A DNA stretch of 64,000 bases from Eubacteriaceae bacterium Marseille-Q4139 (GCA_018223415.1 JAGTTQ010000001.1:2763865-2827864); one strand, 5' to 3'. Positions 18,801 through 25,650 are shown, numbered from the stretch's first letter. Notes: generated by a model not told the origin, from the sequence alone. Made by a program: numbers and translations.

Positions 18801-18920
18801 TACGAGTCGCCTGAGACCTGCCTTTCCATGAGCGAGGCGACCCAGAGCTACATCCGGGAACATTTCAGCGTGGATGCCGCCTGGAAGGTGATCGAAGAGG
18901 ACTTTACAAAAGAAAGCTAA
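15801..18920 (+). CDS. Large multidomain glycosyltransferase (kinase-like domain, coiled coil, GT2, GT4)
   Basis: The ATG at 15801 overlaps the methyltransferase stop (ATGA), giving 1039 residues. Residues 1-240 resemble a kinase of the aminoglycoside/choline kinase fold: a possible beta-3 lysine in FVEKTAL (34), a loop SNVDGLFENLM (151-161) in place of the HxDxxxxN catalytic loop, and IDYEW (170-174) where the metal-binding Asp would be. Residues 250-345 are charged and helical, probably coiled coil. A GT2 domain runs from about 403 (VSIVIPVYNQ) to 660, with LNND at 487-490 and a later CEDSD motif. A GT4-type domain fills the rest, starting at VILVVDHYVPTYDKDAG. It is the last gene of the operon. 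Two sugar transfers by one protein are expected; activity of the kinase-like part is uncertain because the catalytic His is missing. Confidence 0.82.
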   Translation: MRRIEYVKYNRTRAEKFQLKTEIIREDGVLFVEKTALTEAGAAHIRSFRDKYEKIRDLNPGIRFLEPRFSEDGRTVGFPYLEGETVGDRLGKEIRMGEVPYEALFEAMRLVFPEDFSGTEDGDAKVFHPSPEFVSVFGEVPEFSDRAVPVSNVDGLFENLMISDGTVYGIDYEWVFDFPIPAKFLHYRNLLYFYRRYEGILKAGQEEIFSRFGIGPELQEIFASMEEHFQSYVHGEGSFQYMKQYEQETKTLEFLLDRESELYKVKEWCEALKQEIEEKDVTIVKQQEVQRLTNNHVANLDIIIGDLRRENAEIAKTLQYLAKHEAVMWKVLRKIHQAVDKVMPKGTRKRKILEYCKNTMFHPGKYGKLYFSADGRNRIRGDFKIGEGYLEHGKLRFVKEEAPIVSIVIPVYNQIHYTYACLLSILEHTKDVPYEVIIADDVSTDATKELFRYVENVTVCRNQTNQGFLRNCNNAAKSARGKYVMFLNNDTQVTPGWLSSLVDLIESDDTIGMVGSKLVYPDGRLQEAGGIIWSDGSGWNYGRLDDPDKAEYNYVKDVDYISGAAILLSVKLWKEIGGFDDRFAPAYCEDSDLAFEVRKAGYRVVYQPLSKVIHFEGVSNGTDVNGTGLKRYQVENSKKLKEKWAEEFKKQCVNTGNPNPFRARERSMGKPVILVVDHYVPTYDKDAGSKTTFQYLKMFLKKGYAVKFLGDNFLHEEPYSTTLQQMGIEILYGPEYQSGIWDWIMKNKDEIDFAYLNRPHIATKYVDFLKKNTDIKIIYYGHDLHFLREYREYELTGDIQKKRESDYWKSIEFSLMEKAAVSYYPSYVEEEAIHAVKPEIPVKAITAYVYESFLENIDRDFEKREGLLFVGGFAHPPNADAVLWFAREVFPKIREKLSVNFYVVGSKVTEEIKALEQPGSGIIVKGFVTEEELSRLYAECRVVVVPLRYGAGVKGKVVEAVYNGAAIVTTSVGAEGIPEAEHVMRIADEPEAFAAAVTEIYESPETCLSMSEATQSYIREHFSVDAAWKVIEEDFTKES

Positions 18921-18926
18921 GAGACG

Positions 18927-18952
18927 GGCCGGCCGGCACAAAACGGCCGGCC
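18927..18952 (+). terminator. GC-rich hairpin ending the glycan operon
   Basis: GGCCGGCCG at 18927-18935 pairs perfectly with 18944-18952 around an eight-base loop. It follows the last glycan gene by six bases. Only two T residues follow, so it is a hairpin that may need Rho or may act mainly in mRNA stability. Confidence 0.55.
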
Positions 18953-19019
18953 TTCGTGCATGATGAGAATGGCCGGACACAGGCTTTTTGGTCTGCGGCC
19001 GGGGAATCAGGAGGTGCGT

Positions 19020-20180
19020 ATGGAAATCCGGTATCCGGATTATTACGGAAAATTTCGCTGTCTGGCGGGGGACTGTCCCGATACCTGCTGCGTAGGCTGG
19101 GAGATCCGGCTGGATAAGGAAACGAGAAAGCGGTACCGGCGGGAAGCCATGCGCCGGGATGAAATAGGCAAAAAATTCCGAAAATATGCGAAAAACGGAC
19201 ATCTTGTCCCGGCGGACGGGTTCTGCCCATTCTTAGACGGCCACGGGCTTTGCAGCATCTGCACGGAGCTTGGCGAGGACGCCATGTGCAGAACGTGCAG
19301 GCGGTACCCGCGGCACGAAGAGGACTACGGGAGGCTTCATGAGCGCCTGCTTCTTCTTTCCTGCCCGGAGGCCGCAAGGCTTGTGATTTCTGAGGGAAAG
19401 GGGGAATATCTGGTAAAGAAAAGGCCAAACCGCCCGGTTTCCATGGCGGGGATCGACGAGGGACTCCTTTCGCTTCTCCTTTCCATGCGGGAGACGCTCT
19501 GGCGCATCGGGAAAAACAGGAAGCTTTCCATGGACGGGCGGCTCTTAATGGCTCTTTCCCTCGGACATGACGCCATGCGCCGGCTTCGCGCCGGACGCCC
19601 GGAGGAGATTTTGACGCTTCTTTCCCGCTATGAAGCCGATACGGCGCCGGAGCAGTTCCTCCGTCTTTTAAACAGGCGGGAGCAGGCAGAGAGCCGGTTT
19701 GCTTTCATGGCAGATTTCATGGAAGTTCTCTCCGGGCTTTCGCCCATCAGCCCCAAATGGCCGGACATGCTGGAACGCTGCCGGAAGACTCTTTATCATG
19801 AGCCGGGCTGCCGGGCACGGTATGATGGGGAACGGGAGAAATTCCTTTTGGAAAATCCGGAGCTTACGCTCCATTGGGAGAGGCTCTTCGGATACTTTAT
19901 CTATTCGTTTTTCCTTTCGTCGCTCTATGACGGGGATGTGTACGGAAATGTCCGGCTGGCGGTTTACTGCACGTTCGCGGTGATGGAACTGGACTTTGCC
20001 GAGTGGCGCACGTCCGGCCGCCCGGCAGGCGGATGGGACGGCAAACAGGCAGAAATCTGCCATGTGTTTGCAAGGCAGGTGGAAAACTCGGATGAGAACC
20101 GGAAAGTTCTGGCGGAAGCTTTGACGGCGGGACGGTTCGGGATCGGCGAGGCGGCTGCGGGGGTGCCGGTGCGTTTTTAA
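19020..20180 (+). CDS. FliB-like (flagellin lysine-N-methylase family) cysteine-rich protein
   Basis: The ATG at 19020 has AGGAGG nine bases upstream, giving 386 residues. The N-terminal part has a dense cysteine pattern: C-x4-C-x3-CC (residues about 13-22), then CPFLDGHGLCSIC and CRTCRRYPR near 65-100. This is the metal-binding signature of the FliB family, whose founding member methylates lysines of flagellin. The rest is helical with many charged residues. No flagellar gene is in the window, so the substrate may be different; in Clostridia such proteins are common in non-motile species. A radical or Fe-S mechanism is suggested by the cysteines but is not shown. Confidence 0.8.
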   Translation: MEIRYPDYYGKFRCLAGDCPDTCCVGWEIRLDKETRKRYRREAMRRDEIGKKFRKYAKNGHLVPADGFCPFLDGHGLCSICTELGEDAMCRTCRRYPRHEEDYGRLHERLLLLSCPEAARLVISEGKGEYLVKKRPNRPVSMAGIDEGLLSLLLSMRETLWRIGKNRKLSMDGRLLMALSLGHDAMRRLRAGRPEEILTLLSRYEADTAPEQFLRLLNRREQAESRFAFMADFMEVLSGLSPISPKWPDMLERCRKTLYHEPGCRARYDGEREKFLLENPELTLHWERLFGYFIYSFFLSSLYDGDVYGNVRLAVYCTFAVMELDFAEWRTSGRPAGGWDGKQAEICHVFARQVENSDENRKVLAEALTAGRFGIGEAAAGVPVRF

Positions 20181-20243
20181 GCTTTTATCCCACAAAGCAA
20201 TACACAGGGGTTTGATAAATCGAGATATATTTTTTCGTAAAAC

Positions 20244-20288
20244 TTTCAGCCTGCATATCATTTGAAGCAGAAGATATGCAGGCTGAAA
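20244..20288 (-). terminator. Terminator-like dyad, copy A
   Basis: TTTCAGCCTGCATATC at the left pairs with GATATGCAGGCTGAAA at the right. Read on the minus strand it is followed by GTTTT. It is nearly identical to the dyad at 39834-39878, where it lies just after a Crp-family gene. Confidence 0.65.
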
Positions 20289-20306
20289 CCATATAATCTA
20301 CTGTGA

Positions 20307-20361
20307 AAAATGCAGAATATTTCTGAAGTACAGAATTTGTCAGAACTGGCAGATAAATTGA
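20307..20361 (-). pseudogene. Remnant of the 3' end of a Crp/Fnr-family regulator
   Basis: Read on the minus strand this piece encodes DKFCTSEIF, close to the AKFCTSEIL end of the intact regulator at 39904-40575. The nucleotide match extends into the following dyad. The rest of the gene is missing. It marks where a second copy of the regulator once stood beside the TIGR04076 gene. Confidence 0.6.
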
Positions 20362-20453
20362 TACAGGATGCCATGGAGGCTGGGAACGACGCGTTCCGTT
20401 TCAATATGGCGTTTGAAAATATCCGGCAATCAAAGGAAAGTGAGGATACAAAA

Positions 20454-20876
20454 ATGGAATATCAGGTAAAGGTTACGGTATTGGACAAAAAGTTATTTCC
20501 GGAGTTACAGGCCAGGTACTGTGCCGTCCCGGACAGCGGAAAATGTCCCTGTTACAATGTCGGCGATGAATTTCTATTTTATCGAAATGATGAGAGGGAT
20601 GATTATTGGCATATGGGCGCAGGAACGCTGGTAAAGAGCGGCAAGCCGGATGAGGGAGTGCTGATGTCCCCCGGAACAATGCACTGCGGAACGGAAGGAG
20701 TTCCCTTTTGCGCGGAAGCCTGGGATGCGATCAGCAGATATATTTATGCAGCTCTTCAGGGCGGGGCGATCATGCGTGGCTGGACAAAAGATGATAAAGT
20801 CATGATTGCCTGCTGCAATGACGGTACAAGGCCTGTGATCTTTAAAATTGAGAGAATTGACGTAAGTGAATCATAA
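20454..20876 (+). CDS. TIGR04076 family protein, copy A
   Basis: A 140-residue protein that is very similar to the one at 42203 (about nine residues in ten identical by eye), while the codons differ often. Conserved features are VKVTVLDKKLFPELQ, the Cys pair in GKCPCYNVGDEF, PGTMHCGT, and MIACCNDGTRPVIF. The start at 20454 is chosen because it matches the start of the other copy; an upstream in-frame ATG runs through a gene remnant. The family has no known function; its conserved cysteines and usual company with flavoenzymes suggest a redox or metal-related role. It is followed by a GC-rich hairpin. Confidence 0.82.
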   Translation: MEYQVKVTVLDKKLFPELQARYCAVPDSGKCPCYNVGDEFLFYRNDERDDYWHMGAGTLVKSGKPDEGVLMSPGTMHCGTEGVPFCAEAWDAISRYIYAALQGGAIMRGWTKDDKVMIACCNDGTRPVIFKIERIDVSES

Positions 20877-20890
20877 GATCGAAAGAAAGA

Positions 20891-20915
20891 GGGGCGGCCT
20901 GTTAAAACGCCGCCC
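20891..20915. terminator. Hairpin between convergent genes
   Basis: GGGCGGC at 20892-20898 pairs with GCCGCCC at 20909-20915 around a ten-base loop. It separates TIGR04076 copy A from the convergent rhomboid gene and could serve both. Confidence 0.5.
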
Positions 20916-21461
20916 TTAAAACATCCCCGCCCAAGTTCCCGCAGCGCTAAAAAGAAAGCCGCACCCAAACGCCATCAGATGAATCACGAACGTCGAAAGG
21001 TTTTTAGAAAAGATGGGAATGTTTCCAAGCACGGCAATCCCGAGAATCCAGGAGGCATACACCGTCCCCGTCTGAAACCGCGGAAGCTCCGGCCGCAGAA
21101 GCTGGAACGCGAGAAGAAGCCCAAACAGGGAGAACACGACGGGGGAGCCGCCGATGCTGGTGCTCTCGGGATAAAAGGCCGAGAACAGGAGATTGGCGAG
21201 GGTACCGGAGAGGATAGTAAAGACCGTAAGCTTCCATCCTTCCGTCTGTCCGTTTAAAAAGCCGGTGACAAAGTACATGCCGGCGGCGTTGACAGCCAGG
21301 TGGAACAGATTTACATGGAGAAGCAGCCCGGTAAACAGCCGGTAATACTCCTTTCCGATTATATGAAGCCCGCGGTTTGCGAAAAGCTTCTGCATGTCCG
21401 TCCGAAAGCCCAAGGCATAAAACACAAGCCAGGCAGCGATCCATAAATATCCCGTTTTCAT
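20916..21461 (-). CDS. Rhomboid-family intramembrane serine protease
   Basis: The ATG at 21461 has AAGGAG ten bases upstream, giving 181 residues with about six hydrophobic segments. YYRLFTGLLLHVNLFHL fits the first conserved loop and helix, IGGSPVVFSLFGLLLAF carries the nucleophile Ser in a GGS variant of GxSG, and FVIHLMAFGCGF supplies the catalytic His. The enzyme would cut membrane proteins within or near a helix. GGSP instead of GASG is a departure that could weaken activity. The mobile element begins 54 bases before the start codon and may have replaced part of the promoter. Confidence 0.75.
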   Translation of the reverse strand: MKTGYLWIAAWLVFYALGFRTDMQKLFANRGLHIIGKEYYRLFTGLLLHVNLFHLAVNAAGMYFVTGFLNGQTEGWKLTVFTILSGTLANLLFSAFYPESTSIGGSPVVFSLFGLLLAFQLLRPELPRFQTGTVYASWILGIAVLGNIPIFSKNLSTFVIHLMAFGCGFLFSAAGTWAGMF

Positions 21462-21514
21462 ACTCAGTCTCCTTTTCTTATGATTTTTTCTAAGGAACCC
21501 CACATCCTTAGATG

Positions 21515-21556
21515 GGTGCTCGTAAGACAGTAATTCTAAAAAATTACTATTTTACG
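21515..21556. repeat. Left att-like repeat of the mobile element
   Basis: Two 15-base arms, one starting CGTAAGACAG and the other ending CTATTTTACG, form an imperfect dyad around a short AT-rich centre. The right arm repeats directly near 25651; the left arm matches that site in inverted order. Confidence 0.55.
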
Positions 21557-21589
21557 GCATCTGTCTGACAGGGTTGGAAACAACAATGA

Positions 21590-21632
21590 AAAGAACGATG
21601 TCGAGTCGCATGACCGGCATCGTTCTTTTTTG
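21590..21632. terminator. Rho-independent terminator inside the left end of the element
   Basis: AAAGAACGATG pairs with CATCGTTCTTT, followed by a T run on the plus strand and with A residues before it, so it can work in both directions. It would insulate the element from host transcription. Confidence 0.75.
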
Positions 21633-21664
21633 TAACAAAATATAAAAATACGGAGGTATTCACC

Positions 21665-21910
21665 ATGAAACACCTGTTATCTTGCGAATTTAACCTTGAT
21701 ACCGCTTGTGTAGAGCTTTGCTTTTCAGATGGCAGCATGGTTTCTATTAATACTATCGCCGTTGAAAATGAGGTAGCCAACAATATGTATCAGCGGTCAG
21801 AACTTGATTATCTTATCTACAATGACCCTGCCGCATATGCTGATTTAATCCTTAACGGCGATCCAGAAGCCTATCTCAAAGCAGTCACACAGTACAAGCC
21901 GCTTGATTGA
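21665..21910 (+). CDS. Small element protein, DUF6061-like
   Basis: An 81-residue acidic protein with GGAGG 11 bases before the ATG. It has a short beta-rich start (LSCEFNLDTACVELCFSDGS) and an acidic helical end with NDPAAYADLILNGDPEAY. Proteins like this are common beside recombinases of Tn1549-like and other clostridial elements. I recall the family as DUF6061; its function is unknown. A rho-independent terminator follows. Confidence 0.65.
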   Translation: MKHLLSCEFNLDTACVELCFSDGSMVSINTIAVENEVANNMYQRSELDYLIYNDPAAYADLILNGDPEAYLKAVTQYKPLD

Positions 21911-21930
21911 TTTTCGTTATCAAAGTTATC

Positions 21931-21973
21931 AAACAAGAGCCACCCTGTCATTCAGCGGGGTAGCTCTTGTTTT
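21931..21973 (+). terminator. Rho-independent terminator after the small element gene
   Basis: AACAAGAGC with ACCC pairs with GGGGT and GCTCTTGTT, then TTT. It lies about 20 bases after the stop. Confidence 0.8.
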
Positions 21974-22030
21974 GGCAAGGATTTGTTCATGAAAAGTTTT
22001 ACTTTAGCACAATAAATTTTGACCAATCTC

Positions 22031-22079
22031 TTGAAAATGCGCTCGTTTGTGGGTACAATGGAGTGTGTACACACAAACG
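22031..22079 (+). promoter_or_regulatory. Promoter with an overlapping operator-like dyad before the HNH gene
   Basis: TTGAAA at 22031-22036 and TACAAT at 22054-22059 are spaced by 17 bases. A dyad with 13-base arms at 22044-22056 and 22067-22079 (one mismatch) covers the spacer, part of the -10 and the start point. The core GTGTGTACACAC recurs at 23303-23314. A repressor could sit here; none is encoded in the element. Confidence 0.6.
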
Positions 22080-22107
22080 ATAAGTTGATCTGGATTGTGA
22101 GGTAAGT

Positions 22108-22797
22108 ATGAAGTTTGAAGTGACTGATTATCATAGATACTCTTCTGATAGTGAACTGATTGACGATCTTAAACATGTGGCCGAAATTATAAAAAAAGAC
22201 ACTGTTACCTTAGATGAATATAATGATTATGGAAGTTTTCACTCTACGACGTTAACACGAAGATTTGGTTCATGGTTTAAGTGCTTAGAGATGGCTGGAC
22301 TTTCTGCATCAAGGTCGAGAATTGGAATATCTAATGAAGAATTATTTGAAGAACTTGAGCGTATATGGACAATACTTGGCAGACAGCCGTCGTATACACA
22401 AATGCGGGATATGTCTCGTTTTTCGATTGGAACATATGAGAAAAGATTCAACGGATGGCGGAATACATTAAAGGCATTTGTAACCTATATAAATGGAGAC
22501 GAACATGAAGATTCTGTTGATAAATTACCGCTTGATGCATCAGCTACTCAGAACAGCCTAAACTATCAACATAAAACATCTCGAACGATAAACCTAAGAC
22601 TAAGGTTTCTTGTTTTACAAAGAGATAATTTCTGCTGCTGTAAATGTGGAGCTTCCCCTGCAAAAGACCAGGCTGTTGAATTGCAGGTTGACCATATTAT
22701 TCCTTGGTCTAAGGGAGGAGAAACGGTTATTGACAATTTGCAAACGTTGTGCTCAAAATGCAATTTAGGAAAGAGCAACCTTACTCAAGAAAAATAA
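22108..22797 (+). CDS. HNH endonuclease with N-terminal homing-endonuclease-associated repeats
   Basis: A 229-residue protein. Residues about 15-65 and 75-120 are two copies of a helical repeat with a TLTRRFGSWFKCLEMAGL-like end, the repeat seen in HNH homing-type nucleases, probably for DNA binding. The C-terminal HNH domain has CCKCGAS, LQVDHIIPWSKGG and CSKCNLGKSN, so the catalytic HH/N core and both zinc-binding CxxC pairs are intact. It is preceded by its own regulated promoter. It could be selfish cargo, a defence nuclease or a helper for element spread; no methylase or immunity gene is next to it. Confidence 0.85.
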   Translation: MKFEVTDYHRYSSDSELIDDLKHVAEIIKKDTVTLDEYNDYGSFHSTTLTRRFGSWFKCLEMAGLSASRSRIGISNEELFEELERIWTILGRQPSYTQMRDMSRFSIGTYEKRFNGWRNTLKAFVTYINGDEHEDSVDKLPLDASATQNSLNYQHKTSRTINLRLRFLVLQRDNFCCCKCGASPAKDQAVELQVDHIIPWSKGGETVIDNLQTLCSKCNLGKSNLTQEK

Positions 22798-22841
22798 AAG
22801 GAAATCATTAAAACTTATTAACAAAATATGGAGTGCTAATA

Positions 22842-23189
22842 ATGCCAGACAACAGAAATCGTCAGCGCCCGATACAGGTAAAATTCTTTGTGAACGAAAA
22901 AGAGCTTGACCTAATAAAACAGAAAATGGCACAGATGGGAACAGACAACATGAGTGCCTATCTCCGCAAAATGGCAATCGACGGGTATGTTGTAAATTTG
23001 GATATGCCTGAACTCCGTGAGCTGACTTCCAAAATGAAACGGATATCCAACAGCGAAAACCAGATTGCCAAACAGCTCAACACAACGGGTAACATCTACG
23101 AAGCTGACATTGAAGAAATCAAAAAGAATCAGGAGGAAATTTACGAAGGCATTAAAAAAATCCTGCTTTCTCTTTCCCATCTGAAATGA
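22842..23189 (+). CDS. MobC-like plasmid mobilization (relaxosome accessory) protein
   Basis: A 115-residue basic protein. The ATG at 22842 has GGAG eight bases upstream. The N-terminal IQVKFFVNEKELDLIKQKM segment fits a ribbon-helix-helix DNA-binding domain, followed by SAYLRKMAIDGYVV, a typical MobC sequence, and a helical tail. MobC proteins help a relaxase to nick oriT. In related elements a relaxase gene follows directly, but here about 300 non-coding bases follow instead. Confidence 0.78.
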   Translation: MPDNRNRQRPIQVKFFVNEKELDLIKQKMAQMGTDNMSAYLRKMAIDGYVVNLDMPELRELTSKMKRISNSENQIAKQLNTTGNIYEADIEEIKKNQEEIYEGIKKILLSLSHLK

Positions 23190-23489
23190 TGTCAGCTCCG
23201 TAGGAGCGTAGCCGATTTTGAAAAAATCGTCAAAGGGTTTGGGATGCTTCCCAACAAGCTTTTGCAAAAGTCAGCTTCGCTGAAATTTGCAAAACGCACG
23301 ATGTGTGTACACACGTGCACTGCTTGCCAATTTTGTTTTGACCTTTGTACGCAGATGGAAGATTTACATTTTTCGCAAAATCGGCAAGGCTGTATTTTCT
23401 GAAAAATCACAGTGTGCAGTTACACCTGCTGTGCTTGCTATCCCAGAGATACTTTAGAATCAAAGCGAATGAAAAGGAGGCTCGACAGG
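23190..23489. other. Non-coding stretch at the place of the missing relaxase, possible oriT remnant
   Basis: No credible gene lies in these 300 bases. The stretch has several small inverted repeats (GCTCC-GTA-GGAGC, a GATTTT-GAAAAAATC dyad, CAGCTTCGCTG) and the palindrome GTGTGTACACAC at 23303-23314. Two loosely similar pieces, at about 23296-23330 and 23409-23442, each end in GCTTGC. It might be an oriT, or the flanks left by a deleted relaxase gene. Confidence 0.5.
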
Positions 23490-23882
23490 ATGGATGAGAA
23501 ACAAAAAGAGGAAGAAGTTCGTGAGCTTACTCCCGAAGAAATAGACGATATGATTCTTGAAGAACAGATTGCGAGTGGAGAGTATGACGAGGAAGTTTCC
23601 GAATACTACTTCTCCAATCCCGACCCGTATGCCAAGGTCGAGTCTCGCCCCGATGATGCACCAAAGCGTGACATCAAGTTTGATGAGAACGGTAACATTG
23701 TTGTAAGAAATCTGTCTGCCTTTTGGCTGCCCGAATTGACAATCGTGGATGAAATCGGCGGCGCAGAATATACCGTTACAGGCAGCTATGAGGGCACGGA
23801 AACTCTTGATAAAAAGCTCAAACGCATTATGGAGCAGAACGCTGCCGATGATAAATCCGATATCACGGAGGATGGCGAATGA
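23490..23882 (+). CDS. TnpW-like element protein preceding the recombinase
   Basis: A 130-residue acidic protein. The ATG at 23490 has AGGAGG nine bases upstream. The C-terminal part, IGGAEYTVTGSYEG followed by LDKKLKRIMEQ, matches the core of small TnpW-type proteins encoded next to clostridial serine recombinases. The N-terminal 70 residues are very acidic and probably flexible. It overlaps the recombinase start by four bases, so the two are coupled. Its function is unknown. Confidence 0.65.
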   Translation: MDEKQKEEEVRELTPEEIDDMILEEQIASGEYDEEVSEYYFSNPDPYAKVESRPDDAPKRDIKFDENGNIVVRNLSAFWLPELTIVDEIGGAEYTVTGSYEGTETLDKKLKRIMEQNAADDKSDITEDGE

Positions 23883-25618
23883 ATAACGACACCTCTCTTG
23901 ATATAAACAACAATTCCAATCCTGTACAGACAGTTGCCCAACCGAAGGAGGATAACGAAATGTTAAGGGCAACCGACAAAATCACAGCACTTTATTGCAG
24001 ATTGTCCGTAGAGGACACCAAGGATGAGAAGAAAAACGGCAAAGAGGATTTGTCAAATTCCATCCAAAATCAAAAGGCTATGTTGCTTCAATACGCACGA
24101 GATCATCGCTTCCCCCACCCGACATTTTTCATTGATGACGGCTACAGCGGTGTGACCTATGATCGTCCTGGTTTTCAGAAAATGCTTGATGAAATTGAAG
24201 CCGGTCATGTGGGTACGGTCATTACGAAAGACCTGTCAAGGCTTGGGCGAAACTCCGCTTTGACGGGACTGTATATCAACTACACTTTCCCTCAGAACGA
24301 TGTCCGCTACATCGCCATCAACGACCACTTTGACAGCATCAACCCCAACAGCACCGACAGTGACATTGCCGGTATTAAAAACTGGTTCAACGAATTTTTC
24401 GCCAAAGATACAAGCCGAAAGATTCGTGCGGTGCAAAAAGCAAAGGGTGAGCGTGGTGAACGATTGACCGTCCATGTGCCATATGGCTACATGAAAAATC
24501 CCGAAAATCCAAAGGAATGGATTATTGACGAGGAAGCTGCACAGGTGGTCAAGAAGATTTTCACGCTCTGTATGAACGGGCGTGGACCAAGCCAAATTGC
24601 AGACCAGCTTGAAAAAGATAAAGTTCTCACACCTACTGCATACAAAAACAAGCAAGGTGTGAAAACACCGCACACTGAGCCGGAGAACCCTTATCGCTGG
24701 CACGAAAGCACCATTGTCAATATTCTTGAACGAAAAGAGTACATTGGCGCAACGGTCAACTTCAAGACCTACACCAATTCTATTTGGGACAAGAAGCAGA
24801 GGGAGAATCCCGAAGAAAATCGAGTGATTTTCTACAACACTCATCCTGCCATTATCGAGCAGGAAGTCTTTGACAAGGTACAGGAAATTCGTCAGCAGCG
24901 ACACAGGCGAACCGCAACAGGCAAGAGCAGTCCGTTTTCGGGATTGGTGTTCTGTGCTGATTGCAAGCAGAAGCTCTACTATTCCACCACCAAGTACTTT
25001 GAAAAGCGACAGGACTTTTTTATCTGTTCCACTCACCGTGCCAACAAGGACAAGTGCAGTGGACACTATATTCGTGCCGTAGTTTTGGAGGATTTGGTCT
25101 GGAATCACATGAAAGAGGTTATCTCGTATGTGACCCGATATGAAGCACATTTCAGGGAGGGAATGGAGCAAAAACTCCGTCTGCAAAGCGAGGAAACCAT
25201 AAGGGTATATAAGAAGCGTCTGGCACAGGCAGAAAAGCGTATAGGGGAACTTGACCGCCTGTTTATCAAAATCTACGAGGACAACGCCAAGGGCAAGCTG
25301 AACGATGATCGCTTTGCCATGATGAGCAAGACCTACGAGGACGAGCAGGCGCAGCTCAAAGTTGAAATCATAAATCTGCAAAAAGAAGTCGAAGTACAGG
25401 AACGACAGATAGAAGATCTTGAACAGTTTATTCAGCGGGCACATAGATACACCGACCTCACGGAACTTACGCCATATGCTCTCAGAGAGCTTGTAAAAGC
25501 GGTTTATGTGGAGGCACCGGATAAGTCCAGCGGCAAGCGCAAACAGAGGGTACATATCGAATATGACCTTGTGGGCTACATTCCTGTGGATGAACTGATA
25601 AAAGCGGAACAGGCATGA
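23879..25618 (+). CDS. Large serine recombinase (TndX/TnpX type)
   Basis: A 579-residue site-specific recombinase that would integrate and excise the element. The resolvase domain (about residues 35-190) has the nucleophile Ser in YCRLSVED and the arginine motif DLSRLGRN. A recombinase domain follows (about 200-330, including PYGYMKNPENPKEWI), then a zinc-ribbon domain with CADCKQKL and CSTHRANKDKC, and a long coiled coil (about 415-530) typical of large serine recombinases. The N-terminal 30 residues are an unusual Asn-rich leader; a second ATG just before LRATDK has its own AAGGAGG and may be used. All catalytic residues look intact. Confidence 0.92.
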   Translation: MNNDTSLDINNNSNPVQTVAQPKEDNEMLRATDKITALYCRLSVEDTKDEKKNGKEDLSNSIQNQKAMLLQYARDHRFPHPTFFIDDGYSGVTYDRPGFQKMLDEIEAGHVGTVITKDLSRLGRNSALTGLYINYTFPQNDVRYIAINDHFDSINPNSTDSDIAGIKNWFNEFFAKDTSRKIRAVQKAKGERGERLTVHVPYGYMKNPENPKEWIIDEEAAQVVKKIFTLCMNGRGPSQIADQLEKDKVLTPTAYKNKQGVKTPHTEPENPYRWHESTIVNILERKEYIGATVNFKTYTNSIWDKKQRENPEENRVIFYNTHPAIIEQEVFDKVQEIRQQRHRRTATGKSSPFSGLVFCADCKQKLYYSTTKYFEKRQDFFICSTHRANKDKCSGHYIRAVVLEDLVWNHMKEVISYVTRYEAHFREGMEQKLRLQSEETIRVYKKRLAQAEKRIGELDRLFIKIYEDNAKGKLNDDRFAMMSKTYEDEQAQLKVEIINLQKEVEVQERQIEDLEQFIQRAHRYTDLTELTPYALRELVKAVYVEAPDKSSGKRKQRVHIEYDLVGYIPVDELIKAEQA

Positions 25619-25650
25619 CCGAAATCATGCCTGTTCCAAGAAATTCACAT

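Larger units (their letters stand above)
20181..20453. other. Intergenic stretch with the remains of a decayed module
   Basis: This 273-base stretch holds no convincing gene. It contains a terminator-like dyad at 20244-20288 and a short match to the end of the Crp-family gene at 39904, both found in the same order at 39834-39960. An in-frame extension of the downstream TIGR04076 gene back to 20310 runs through this antisense remnant and is not believed to be translated. Confidence 0.6.

Noticed and set aside
20310..20453. N-terminal extension of TIGR04076 copy A by 48 codons
   Set aside because: It runs antisense through a regulator remnant and is absent from copy B, whose start lines up with 20454.
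24236..25555. 439-codon minus-strand frame over the recombinase gene
   Set aside because: It is fully antisense to an intact serine recombinase and has no domain; its Leu/Phe/Cys-rich text is typical of a shadow frame.
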